Part shown: in pieces, positions 1 through 7,499 of the stretch
How the letters are laid out: each line of letters starts with the position of its first letter
Numbering within the stretch: the first letter of the stretch is position 1
Source of the DNA: Candidatus Cloacimonadota bacterium
Lineage (GTDB): Bacteria; Cloacimonadota; Cloacimonadia; Cloacimonadales; WRIO01
Reading direction: 5' to 3'
NCBI GenBank assembly: GCA_023230175.1
Contig: JALNXV010000084.1
Span: 1-11,414 of the forward strand
Length of the DNA stretch: 11,414 bases
Notes under the pieces: generated by a model
Database searches by the model: none
Told to the model about the DNA's origin: nothing
Seen by the model: only the letters and a program-made list of their open reading frames with translations
Translations under genes and position numbers: made by a program

Positions 1-1353
1 TAGTTCTTGTAATACTTTTTCAGGTAATACGTTAAGTAATAATTTTTCTGATATATCTCTTTCTCTGTTAATTAATATATTATCCTTAGTCTTGTTAATA
101 TACATTTTTAATATAAAATATGCTAATAGTAATATTAAGATTAAAACAAGGACAAAAAATACTAATATTTGGCGTTGTTGATCGTATTTAAGTTTATTGA
201 TTTCGGATTCTTTTTCTAATAGATTTATCTTGTTATCTTTTTTTTCAGAATCATATTTTTTTTCTAATTCTGCAATTTGTTGATGGATATTTAAATCATA
301 ATTCATTAATGATTTTAGTAATGTTTCTTTATAGATATCAGAGGCTTTCTTGAATTGCTTAATTTCATAAAAATAATCACCGATTGAGTAAAAATTTTGG
401 AAGGATTCTAATTTTATATCATATTTATCTGATAAATCATAAACTTTATTTCTAAAATTTTCTGCTTCATCAATTCTATTTAATTTTGTTAATAATGCAA
501 TAATGTTATTAGCAGTTTTAATTATATCTTCAAAATCATTCAATTGTTCCTTAATTTCAAAAGCTTTTTTGTATTCAAGTAAGCTTTTTTCCGGTTCATT
601 CATACTATCATAAACACTTGCAAGATTATTATATATTGAACCAAGATAAAACTGCATACCGGTTGAAATAGCAATTTGTTCAGCTCTATAAGCTGAACTG
701 ATCGCATCTTCGTAATTTTCAAAAAAGCTATATGTAGTTATAAGATTAACAAGTGCATTCATCTCATTGTATTTATTATTCAGTTGATTAGCATATAGTT
801 GTGCTTTTAAAAAGTATTGATGAGCAGAAGTCATATTATTCATTTTTAAATAGGTTATACCAATATTTATGTAAATTCTATCTAAAGACTTTTCGTTTAA
901 ATATTGTTCATCTATTTGAGCAGCATCCAGAAATTTTTCTAATGCTTTATCTAATTGATTATTACTGAGATAGATAAGGCCTTGATTGCTGTAAATTTTA
1001 TTTAATTCTAAATAATTATTTGAAATTTTAAAAATATTAGAAGCTTTTTTGTAGTAATCATTTGCTTGCTCAAAGTCTTCTAAAAAATAATAGAAAATAC
1101 CTTTATATTTATATGCCATACCGGAGATATCTTTATTGGTAGAGTTAGATGATTTGTCTATTTGTAATAAATTATCTGCAATAGTTATTAATGAATCTAA
1201 AGCTGACCTGCTTTGAATAATTCTATCTGCTTGAATCAATAATTTTTTATACATAAATTTATCTTTAGACAAATTATCCGATTTTTTACAAGATACGGTT
1301 AATAATCCAAAAATAGTTAATATGATAATAATAAAGTATATATCTCTTTTCAT
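1..1353 (-). CDS. TPR-repeat membrane receptor, probable class III adenylate/guanylate cyclase (C-terminus cut by window edge)
   Basis: The frame is open from the ATG at 1353 to base 1, giving 451 codons with no stop, so the 3' end lies outside the window. Residues 1-22 form a hydrophobic signal peptide ending in a lipobox-like LTVSC, followed by KKS. The mature part may therefore be a lipoprotein outside the inner membrane. Residues about 60-330 are helical TPR-like repeats (IYNNLASVYDSMNEPEKSLL, ISSAYRAEQIA). A charged coiled coil at about 345-390 leads into one strong membrane helix (about 394-416, VFFVLVLILILLLAYFIL). The last visible residues, EKLLLNVLPEKVLQEL, match the signalling linker that in many TPR proteins directly precedes a class III nucleotidyl cyclase domain. 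Inferred topology is an outer TPR sensor, one membrane pass and a cytoplasmic cyclase making cAMP or cGMP. The catalytic domain is not visible, so another output such as a PP2C-type phosphatase remains possible. No strong Shine-Dalgarno precedes the ATG. It is divergent from the gene at 1531. Confidence 0.78.
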   Translation of the reverse strand, partial: MKRDIYFIIIILTIFGLLTVSCKKSDNLSKDKFMYKKLLIQADRIIQSRSALDSLITIADNLLQIDKSSNSTNKDISGMAYKYKGIFYYFLEDFEQANDYYKKASNIFKISNNYLELNKIYSNQGLIYLSNNQLDKALEKFLDAAQIDEQYLNEKSLDRIYINIGITYLKMNNMTSAHQYFLKAQLYANQLNNKYNEMNALVNLITTYSFFENYEDAISSAYRAEQIAISTGMQFYLGSIYNNLASVYDSMNEPEKSLLEYKKAFEIKEQLNDFEDIIKTANNIIALLTKLNRIDEAENFRNKVYDLSDKYDIKLESFQNFYSIGDYFYEIKQFKKASDIYKETLLKSLMNYDLNIHQQIAELEKKYDSEKKDNKINLLEKESEINKLKYDQQRQILVFFVLVLILILLLAYFILKMYINKTKDNILINRERDISEKLLLNVLPEKVLQEL

Positions 1354-1530
1354 AAAATACTAAATATTTAACAAACTGAATAATGGCAAGAAAAAAATGT
1401 TATTTTTTATTAAAAACCTGTGTTTGTAATTATGTATGATGAAAAAATATCTAAAAATTAAGAATTATTACAAATAAATCTTGACGTGATGAACTATTTT
1501 AATAAATTGTAATAGAAAATGGAGGACAGT
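1354..1530. promoter_or_regulatory. Divergent intergenic region between TPR-cyclase and coiled-coil genes
   Basis: This very AT-rich spacer of about 175 bases separates two divergently read genes and must hold both promoters. On the plus strand TTGACG (1481-1486) and TAAATT (1503-1508) are 16 nt apart and could be a sigma-70-like promoter. They are followed by GGAGGA at 1521-1526, a strong Shine-Dalgarno five or so bases before the ATG at 1531. On the minus strand I see no convincing element. No clear operator palindrome was found. The promoter call is weak because such boxes arise easily by chance in AT-rich DNA. Confidence 0.3.
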
Positions 1531-2421
1531 ATGAAATATAAAAATCTCTTAATTCTTTTTATTTGTGCAGTCATTTCAATTCTCATTATTGGGGGTTTAG
1601 TATATAGTAGTAAATTAAAAAGCGAACATAAAAAAGTGACAACATATTTTAATAATGCTTTAATTGCTATTAATGAAATACAAGACAGTTTAATGGTTAT
1701 TGATAATCAAGATTCAATTATTAAGAATATCGCACATAATACTGATTATAAAGAAGATTTAAGTTCAAAAGAACAAATTATGATATCTATCAATAATATC
1801 AAAGAGTATATTGCAGATAACAAAATGAAATTAACGCATCTTGAAGAGCAACTTATGAATAATAATTTACAAATTTCAGGACTACAAAAGCTAATAAATA
1901 ATCTTAAGTTAGATATTAAGCATAAAGAAGATATAATTTTATCTATGCAAAATCAAATTGAAGAATTAAATATAATTATTAGTAATGAACGAGAAAAATC
2001 TAAAATAGAAATATTAGAACGTGATGAACAGCTAAAAATGCAAGCATCAATGTTAAGTTCCTTACAAAATGAAGTCCTGCAAAAAGATGATAAACTTAAA
2101 GCACAATTAATTGAAGAATATACAATTTATTATTTCATTGGCAATGAGAAACAATTGATTAATAATGAATTTTTAACTAAAAAAACCTTTTTTAAATCTG
2201 CAAAAAGAACCGGTAAATATAATCAAGAAGTTATGATACAAATGAATCTTTTAGATTTTCAAGAAATTATAATAAACGCATCATTTAAAGATATTACTTT
2301 TTTAACTGATCAAGATAGAAGTTCTTATATAATTGAAGATTGGGGAGAACAGTCATTGTTAAAAGTAATCAACCCTAATGAGTTTAAAAAAATTAAATAT
2401 TTAGTCATTAAGACAGATTAA
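1531..2421 (+). CDS. Membrane-anchored coiled-coil protein with Bacteroidota-type C-terminal domain, function unknown
   Basis: An upstream in-frame ATG at 1519 is possible, but GGAGGA (1521-1526) lies at proper spacing before the ATG at 1531, which gives 296 residues. Residues 6-26 form one uncleaved-looking membrane helix (LLILFICAVISILIIGGLVY). About 80-196 is a long coiled coil rich in E, K, L and N. The last 100 residues form a compact domain that starts YYFIGNEKQL and ends VINPNEFKKIKYLVIKTD. From memory this pattern (YY.IG..KEL near its start, a hydrophobic SY.L segment, then ...FW...KYLVI) matches a Bacteroidota family sometimes labelled Cbp1-like collagen-binding adhesin. That name is not evidence of function here. 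The likely topology is a short cytoplasmic N-terminus, an envelope-side rod and a terminal globular domain. It is the first of three closely spaced plus-strand genes, and the next one starts 10 bases later. Confidence 0.72.
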   Translation: MKYKNLLILFICAVISILIIGGLVYSSKLKSEHKKVTTYFNNALIAINEIQDSLMVIDNQDSIIKNIAHNTDYKEDLSSKEQIMISINNIKEYIADNKMKLTHLEEQLMNNNLQISGLQKLINNLKLDIKHKEDIILSMQNQIEELNIIISNEREKSKIEILERDEQLKMQASMLSSLQNEVLQKDDKLKAQLIEEYTIYYFIGNEKQLINNEFLTKKTFFKSAKRTGKYNQEVMIQMNLLDFQEIIINASFKDITFLTDQDRSSYIIEDWGEQSLLKVINPNEFKKIKYLVIKTD

Positions 2422-2431
2422 AGATTACTTT

Positions 2432-3001
2432 ATGTATGTAGTATTTGCATTAATGATAGATGATTATTTTCATAATTTATTTAGAGAAGTAAGTTATGAG
2501 TGTTTTCAAGAAACCTCTAATTTTGATAATATAAATTTAATCTTGCCACACATATCATTGAAGCAATCATTTAGAGTAAGCAATATCTTGGAAATTAGAA
2601 ATTATTTTGATAGTTACTTCAGTACTGTTAAGCAATTTACAGTAGATATTGATAAATTTGAAATTGTACATGATAATAATCATCCTTTACTTAAGAATAT
2701 ACTATGGCTTAAGATTCACACTAATAATATTTTAACTACAATGCATACTGAACTTAATGCTTCTTTAGAAAAATTGGGTATTGAAAAAGGAATTTATGAT
2801 GGTGACAACTATACTTTCCATGCAACAGTAATGCTTGGACCAACAAATTTATCATTATTAAAAGAAAAATTAGATAAACTTAAGCACTTAAATCTTAATA
2901 AGCAAATTAAGATTACTAAAGCTCTGATGTTTTTATGCCCTTTTGATTATATTGATTTTAAAAAGATTATAACGTATAGATTAATCGAATTACAAAAATG
3001 A
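2432..3001 (+). CDS. 2H phosphoesterase / 2'-5' RNA ligase (LigT-like) family protein
   Basis: This 189-residue protein has the two short histidine motifs that define the 2H phosphoesterase fold: HIS at 40-42 (LPHISLKQSF) and HAT at 130-132 (YTFHATVMLG). They sit about 90 residues apart, as usual in LigT/ThpR-type enzymes. These enzymes open or close cyclic or 2'-5' phosphodiesters on RNA ends or small nucleotides. The true substrate cannot be read from the sequence. Known family activities include 2',3'-cyclic phosphodiesterase on RNA and hydrolysis of cyclic (oligo)nucleotides. The ATG at 2432 lies 10 bases after the stop of the preceding gene and lacks a good Shine-Dalgarno, so translation probably follows that of the upstream gene. 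It is cytoplasmic, with no signal peptide or membrane segment. The family call is firm and the function open. Confidence 0.82.
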   Translation: MYVVFALMIDDYFHNLFREVSYECFQETSNFDNINLILPHISLKQSFRVSNILEIRNYFDSYFSTVKQFTVDIDKFEIVHDNNHPLLKNILWLKIHTNNILTTMHTELNASLEKLGIEKGIYDGDNYTFHATVMLGPTNLSLLKEKLDKLKHLNLNKQIKITKALMFLCPFDYIDFKKIITYRLIELQK

Positions 3002-3053
3002 GAATAAATAAGTCTTTTTTGGGAAATCATTATTATATATTCCGGGAGTTATA

Positions 3054-3812
3054 TTGAAAATTGTTATTTTAGACACAGAAACAAGTGGATCGTCTCAAGA
3101 AGATAAGGTAATTTCTCTTGCAATTGCTGAATATAAAAATGGAGAATTAAATAATATGAAAACCGGATTTTTTAATCCGGGTGTATGTATAAAACAAGGT
3201 GCTTATTGGGTTCATCACATATCTGATGATCAAGTTTCTAAAGAGCCTTTTTTTAGAGAGACTGAATTCTATTCTTTGTTAAAAAAAATATTCTCTTCAC
3301 ATGAAAATGTTGTTATTGGTCATGCTATTTGTAACGATTTATTTATGTTAGCAAGAGAAGGTTTAAGGTGTAGGTGTAATATTATTGATACGCAATATTG
3401 TGCAGTAAAGATTTTAAAAAAGACAAAAACTTCATTACATTATTTGCAAAGTGATTTAAATCTTTATGATGAGTCAACAAATGACATAACTTTTCATACT
3501 GCTGATGGTGATGTTAAAGTCACTTATTTTCTACTGAAAGAATTATTAAAACATCTTAGCTTGAAGAAATTAATCGAGATGTCTATGGCACCAATGTATG
3601 ATTTAACATTACGGAGTAATAAATATAAACGTAAAAAAATATATCAGATTGCTTGTTTTGATAGAGGTTACTTGCAAAATTATTTTAATGAGATAAAAGA
3701 CCCAAAAGCTTTTTTTGCTTTAATGTATTTTTATGAAAATGCCGGATTGTTTAGTACTCAAAAATTAAAACATATAATAATGAATGTATTAACACCAACA
3801 ATAAATATTTAA
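3054..3812 (+). CDS. DEDDh 3'-5' exonuclease (DnaQ/ExoX-like)
   Basis: The start codon is TTG at 3054, preceded by GGGAG (3044-3048), and the protein begins directly with the first exonuclease strand. ExoI is ILDTETSG with D7 and E9. ExoII is VVIGHAICNDLFML with D95. ExoIII is HTADGD with H148 and D153, which fits the HxAxxD pattern of the DEDDh subclass. All four metal ligands and the general-base histidine are therefore present. VHHISDD (53-59) is the usual substrate-strand motif. After the nuclease domain (about 1-175), residues about 187-211 (NKYKRKKIYQIACFDRGYLQ) resemble the small C-terminal module of exodeoxyribonuclease X-like proteins, in which a K/GKYKGK-type loop is followed by a GYLxW-type helix. 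It probably trims 3' ends of DNA or RNA in repair or degradation. It is not a polymerase III epsilon subunit by gene context. It is the last gene of the plus-strand group, 52 bases after the 2H phosphoesterase, and it converges on the oxidoreductase gene. Confidence 0.83.
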   Translation: MKIVILDTETSGSSQEDKVISLAIAEYKNGELNNMKTGFFNPGVCIKQGAYWVHHISDDQVSKEPFFRETEFYSLLKKIFSSHENVVIGHAICNDLFMLAREGLRCRCNIIDTQYCAVKILKKTKTSLHYLQSDLNLYDESTNDITFHTADGDVKVTYFLLKELLKHLSLKKLIEMSMAPMYDLTLRSNKYKRKKIYQIACFDRGYLQNYFNEIKDPKAFFALMYFYENAGLFSTQKLKHIIMNVLTPTINI

Positions 3813-3829
3813 GGTTTAGCATATAGATA

Positions 3830-3953
3830 AGGCTGTTGAATATTTATGTTGTACGAGTCTCTTTGTTTGCACTAAAAATTTCTTAACTCTAAGATATCAA
3901 TTAATAAGTTTCCTGTTTGATTAATGCTCACAGAATAATATTTAATAAAATTC
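3830..3953 (+). repeat. Diverged copy (A) of the ~132-bp foldback repeat
   Basis: This segment starts AGGCTGTTGAAT and aligns over its whole length with the two copies at 10954-11085 and 11172-11304. Shared blocks include TTTGCAC near its left third, TTAACT.TAAGA.ATCAA in the middle, and GCTCACAGAATAATATTTAATA at the right. By eye about two thirds of positions match. The right terminal inverted repeat is decayed, ending AAAATTC where the others have ATTATTC. The copy lies between two convergent genes and its right end overlaps the stop codon and last codons of the oxidoreductase gene. As RNA its halves could pair imperfectly, so it may help end transcription from both sides. Confidence 0.6.
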
Positions 3954-5819
3954 CCTTAATGATTCATGAGTACCTTTGTGAATCTCATACCAAAAATTTA
4001 GAGCAGCATCAAATTTATTATTTTTAAATTCATTAATCCAAAAATCTAAATCGTCAGTAAAATCGTCTGAGTGCTTTTTCGTATATTTAAGAAATTCGAA
4101 AACAAAGTCAATATTTCTTTCTGATTCCCAAAAAATAGATGCATTACGACTATTAATTTTACTAGCAGTTAAGTTGATACTATCTATATATTTTTGTTGT
4201 TTTCCCCATAAACTACCAATCATTTCAGGAATCATTTCTTCACTCCATATTCTATGAAATCTACAAAATCCGGCGTTGTCCATAATGAGTTCTTGTTTAA
4301 ATCTATGAGCATTTATTTTGCCAAGTTCGCGAGGTGGTAAGAAATCAGAACCGTAGTACATATAATATTTTCCCATTATAGCCATAGGAGATAAGGCTCC
4401 GGGTGTCCAATATTGATTAGGCACTATCCAGCCGTTTCTACCAAACGAATTAAAAACAAAATAATTTAATAAGTTTTTACCTTTTTGTCGCGAGATATGC
4501 CTTCCCCATTTTCTTGCACCTTGAGACAAATCAATGATTCCTCGTTTATAAATTATACTGTCAAGAATATCCATTGCTACTTGAGCATTATGAGTAGAAT
4601 CTTCCACAGCATTAAAATTTTTATAGTCGAATATTGGTTTATTTGTAATCCCTATTTCTTTTGTATCTAATAAATCTCTACTTAAACATTCCATTATCCA
4701 AGCAACTGTTCCTCCTGCCGAAATAGCATCCATTCCATAGCTATCGGCTCTAAAATTAACTTGTTCTGCTGCTCTTTGATCAAAGATTCCTGACAGTGGA
4801 CCAAAAACTTGGTATGGTTCATAATCTTTTTTAAAATGACCGTTTAATTTCTTGCATACAGCAGCACAAGGCTCTCCACAATTAGTTTGTTGTTTGGGTA
4901 TAATTGTTTCTTCATTGAATTGCTTTAAGTAATGATTTATAATTAATTTTTTATGAATCTCTTGTCTTACATCTTCCGACCAATAGATACTTTGATAGTT
5001 GAATGACAATAATCTTGTCCCTAACGTAGCGTAATTTACACCAAAAGTTCCACCGGTTTCAAACTTAGGTTCAAACCTATATTTAGTGGTTGCTTCGATA
5101 TCTTTTGCCGCTAATTTTTTTTCATATTTTTCGTAAAACCATTTATCAGCAACTTTTCTATCTCTAAAATCTTCATCAATATAAGTGCCTCCATAAATTA
5201 TGGCAACTATGTTATGATCTTGTAGTAGTTTACTTCCCATTCCTCCGCGACCTGCCCATGTATCTGCGTAAGTTAATTTGCCGGAATTTATTGGGATTGA
5301 GCCAATGGCACCAATATCGGTATATAAAGCTGCCGGACCGGTAGCAAGGATACGAGGATCGTTTTCATATCTATCGCTGAAGTGATCTTTTACATAGTCT
5401 ATTAAAGCATATAATCCTCTACCATCTTCGAACCAGATTTTTTTAACATCAACAGGTATTAAATCAATGTCAAGCTCTTCTCCGTGAAATCTATTAATAA
5501 ATAAAATAGATGATTGTGAAGCTTTCCCTGAAATTGATAGCATATTTATTCCAAGGTTATCAAATACTAATCCCGCACCACCCATTGAAGAAATGTAAAA
5601 ACCACCCCAACATGGTGAAAAACCGGTAAAAATTAATCTATTTGAGCCTGGAAATATTGAGCCGGCAAATAAACCTGTGCCAATATTTAATGAATTATAT
5701 TTTGTTGACAGATGTAATCCTAAATCGACAGGACCGAAATAATTTCCTATTTCGTATTTTTTTACTTTATAAAATCCTGATTTAGCGTCAATTAAGAGAG
5801 TTTTTAGATATGCTTCTAT
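3942..5819 (-). CDS. gor: Tungsten aldehyde:ferredoxin oxidoreductase family, probable glyceraldehyde-3-phosphate:ferredoxin oxidoreductase (GAPOR)
   Basis: The first ATG (5585) would give 547 residues, but the frame stays open to the stop at 5829-5831, and the extra 78 codons encode the family's N-terminal domain (GLFAGSIFPGSNRLIF, with PGS at 57-59). GAGGT (5824-5828) then stands before ATA at 5819 at the same spacing as neighbouring genes use, so I take ATA as start: 625 residues, near the family's usual 600-650. The [4Fe-4S] ligands are probably C314, C318, C322 (NCGEPCAAVCKK) and C519 (AGFCRFHR). The C-x3-C-x3-C spacing, YEPYQ..GP..GIFDQRAAE and SMGGAG resemble GAPOR more than generic AOR, which has CxxCxxxC. 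GAPOR oxidises glyceraldehyde-3-phosphate to 3-phosphoglycerate and reduces ferredoxin, using a tungsten-pterin, in the cytoplasm. The family is sure and the GAPOR subtype likely. It is the last gene of the operon, 21 bases after the hydrolase gene. CTG at 5711 is a less likely start. Confidence 0.85.
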   Translation of the reverse strand: MEAYLKTLLIDAKSGFYKVKKYEIGNYFGPVDLGLHLSTKYNSLNIGTGLFAGSIFPGSNRLIFTGFSPCWGGFYISSMGGAGLVFDNLGINMLSISGKASQSSILFINRFHGEELDIDLIPVDVKKIWFEDGRGLYALIDYVKDHFSDRYENDPRILATGPAALYTDIGAIGSIPINSGKLTYADTWAGRGGMGSKLLQDHNIVAIIYGGTYIDEDFRDRKVADKWFYEKYEKKLAAKDIEATTKYRFEPKFETGGTFGVNYATLGTRLLSFNYQSIYWSEDVRQEIHKKLIINHYLKQFNEETIIPKQQTNCGEPCAAVCKKLNGHFKKDYEPYQVFGPLSGIFDQRAAEQVNFRADSYGMDAISAGGTVAWIMECLSRDLLDTKEIGITNKPIFDYKNFNAVEDSTHNAQVAMDILDSIIYKRGIIDLSQGARKWGRHISRQKGKNLLNYFVFNSFGRNGWIVPNQYWTPGALSPMAIMGKYYMYYGSDFLPPRELGKINAHRFKQELIMDNAGFCRFHRIWSEEMIPEMIGSLWGKQQKYIDSINLTASKINSRNASIFWESERNIDFVFEFLKYTKKHSDDFTDDLDFWINEFKNNKFDAALNFWYEIHKGTHESLREFY

Positions 5820-5823
5820 AATT

Positions 5824-5828
5824 ACCTC
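5824..5828 (-). promoter_or_regulatory. Shine-Dalgarno that decides the non-ATG start of the GAPOR-like gene
   Basis: On the minus strand the sequence reads TAA GAG GTA ATT ATA GAA. GAGG is followed by five bases and then ATA. The next two genes upstream in the operon have GGAG plus five bases plus ATG. No ATG, GTG or TTG occurs in frame between this site and the ATG at 5585, although the stretch in between encodes conserved family sequence. Confidence 0.6.
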
Positions 5829-5840
5829 TTATTTTAAAAA

Positions 5841-6464
5841 TTATACAAATGGATTTTCTTTTTTTTCTTTTGCGATTGTTGAAGCTGGTCCATGACCGGG
5901 TAAAATTATAGTATCGTCAGGTAAAGAAAAAACTTTTTTACGGATAGATTCTATCAATTCTTTACTATTACCTCCCGGTAAATCGGTTCTACCAACACTT
6001 AAATTAAAAATGGTATCACCACTGAATAGGTATGGTTTTATATATATTACAATACCACCTTTTGTATGACCGGGAGTATGAAACATTTCTACTTTATTTT
6101 CACCGAGAGAGAAATCATAAAAGTCTTTTAACAATAGCGAGGCTGCCGGTGAAATTATTGGACTATACATAAAATCACTTAAATTCATAGTAGAATTTAA
6201 AAGCATTTCTGCATCAAAATTATGTATTCCGATTGGGCAATTGAATGCTTGATGAAAATATTCATTTCCTCCGATATGGTCGCCGTGACCATGAGTATTA
6301 AATATATGGATTAGATTTAAATTTAAATTAATTATATCTGATTTAAGGTTTTCACTTGGTGCTGCAGGATCAATTAAAATCGCATCTAAAGATTCTGTAT
6401 CCCAAACTAAATAAGTATTAGTTTCAAACATTTCAATTAAATTATATATCTTATACTTGATCAT
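5841..6464 (-). CDS. Metallo-beta-lactamase-fold hydrolase, glyoxalase II-like (YcbL type)
   Basis: This is a 207-residue single-domain protein with the complete binuclear metal set of the glyoxalase II-like branch: THGHGDH (H58, H60, D62, H63), HTPGHT with H133, SGDT with D150, and LPGHGP with H191. The tail TIAKEKKENPFV is the usual end of the short YcbL-type enzymes, which lack the C-terminal substrate domain of classical GloB. Known activities in this branch are thioester hydrolysis, such as S-lactoylglutathione, and in relatives persulfide oxidation. The substrate here is unknown. It is cytoplasmic, with no signal peptide. The ATG is preceded by AAGGAG five bases away, and the gene begins 9 bases after the stop of the PP-loop gene, so it is in the same operon. 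Being next to an aldehyde-oxidising enzyme could suggest detoxification of a reactive aldehyde or its thioester, but that is inference. Confidence 0.85.
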   Translation of the reverse strand: MIKYKIYNLIEMFETNTYLVWDTESLDAILIDPAAPSENLKSDIINLNLNLIHIFNTHGHGDHIGGNEYFHQAFNCPIGIHNFDAEMLLNSTMNLSDFMYSPIISPAASLLLKDFYDFSLGENKVEMFHTPGHTKGGIVIYIKPYLFSGDTIFNLSVGRTDLPGGNSKELIESIRKKVFSLPDDTIILPGHGPASTIAKEKKENPFV

Positions 6465-6473
6465 AACAACTCC

Positions 6474-7457
6474 TTAATTAATTCTATATGGATCAATTTC
6501 TGTATCTGTAAATCTATTACATTTTATAGTAAAATCTAAATTAAATTGTTTCCCATAATTAACAATTTCGATATCTTGAGCTTTCGGGCAATAACGTAAA
6601 AGAATACTTCCTGCTAAACTAATAATTTCTTCGGAAATGGGTAAAGTTGTATTTAAAACAGCAATTGGACCGGGAATATTTAAACATTTTAAAACAACTT
6701 CATTACTTATTATATTTTTGATGTATTCCATCTCACTATGATGTCTATTGATAACTAATTTATGTTTCTCATTTAATCGAAAATGCCTGCCTATTTTTAA
6801 ATATTTGATATTATCGAAATCAAGTTGATCTTTATCAATTAATTCTTTTAAACGAGTTGTAAAGCCTTTATCAGTTAAGAGGCATCCTCCTCCTGAATTT
6901 AAAACTTCTTTTAGATTTAGTTCTTCAGCAATTTTTAATTGTTGAGTTCTACTTCTGCCTTGAATATCTAATAAATCTTCTTTATTAACCCAAGCTTCTC
7001 GAATGGGTAATGTATCAGGTAATCTTTTCTGAGAAAGTGGTCTGATTATTAAATCTCCGACTGTGCTAAGCTTTTTAACAGCATTGAGAGCATCATATCT
7101 TTGAGACATAGGTCTTTGATTTAAAACTTCTCCGGAGATTAAAAAATCTGCTTTAAATTCTTCTAAATATCGATTGAGAATTTTGAACATTAAACCGTGA
7201 CAATCAATACAGGGATTATAATGTTTACCGTACCCGTACCTTGGTGCTTTAAGCATTTGTAGGTGTTCTTGACTAATATCAATAATTTTTAGTTTGAGAT
7301 TGTTAGCATTAGCAACTCTAATAGCTTTTTCCGGGGAGAAAAATGGAGTCTCAAAAAATATCGGTATGACTTCAAAACCAAGTTTTTCCATCCATTTAAC
7401 AGCAATTAAGCTGTCTAATCCGCCTGAAAATAGGGCTAATGCTTTTTTTTCTCTCAT
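6474..7457 (-). CDS. PP-loop ATPase, ThiI/MnmA-like tRNA thiolation-type protein with three candidate cluster cysteines
   Basis: I start it at the ATG at 7457, which has GGAG five bases upstream and leads straight into MREKKALALFSGGLDS. A TTG at 7484 with AAGGA before it would add nine residues. The 327-residue protein has a PP-loop SGGLDS at 11-16, which adenylates a substrate with ATP. It lacks the N-terminal THUMP domain and the rhodanese domain of classical ThiI. CIDC (C83, C86) and GGGC (C192) give the CxxC + C pattern that in TtuA, methanogen ThiI and some MnmA proteins binds an iron-sulfur cluster used for sulfur transfer. GEVLNQRPMSQR (109-120) is a conserved-looking segment beside the active site. 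The C-terminal ~110 residues look like the small RNA-binding-type domain (NFACT-R-like) seen in such proteins. The likely job is tRNA thiolation, with the target base unknown. It lies 42 bases after the aminotransferase gene in the operon. Confidence 0.75.
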   Translation of the reverse strand: MREKKALALFSGGLDSLIAVKWMEKLGFEVIPIFFETPFFSPEKAIRVANANNLKLKIIDISQEHLQMLKAPRYGYGKHYNPCIDCHGLMFKILNRYLEEFKADFLISGEVLNQRPMSQRYDALNAVKKLSTVGDLIIRPLSQKRLPDTLPIREAWVNKEDLLDIQGRSRTQQLKIAEELNLKEVLNSGGGCLLTDKGFTTRLKELIDKDQLDFDNIKYLKIGRHFRLNEKHKLVINRHHSEMEYIKNIISNEVVLKCLNIPGPIAVLNTTLPISEEIISLAGSILLRYCPKAQDIEIVNYGKQFNLDFTIKCNRFTDTEIDPYRIN

Positions 7458-7499
7458 TAAAACTCCAATATCTTTTATATGCAACTATAAATCCTTATT

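Noticed and set aside
1519..1530. Upstream ATG as start of the coiled-coil gene
   Set aside because: The strong GGAGGA lies just after this ATG and at proper distance before the next in-frame ATG at 1531.
4485..4670. Plus-strand open frame of 61 codons
   Set aside because: It lies wholly inside the oxidoreductase coding sequence on the other strand and shows no family features or ribosome site.
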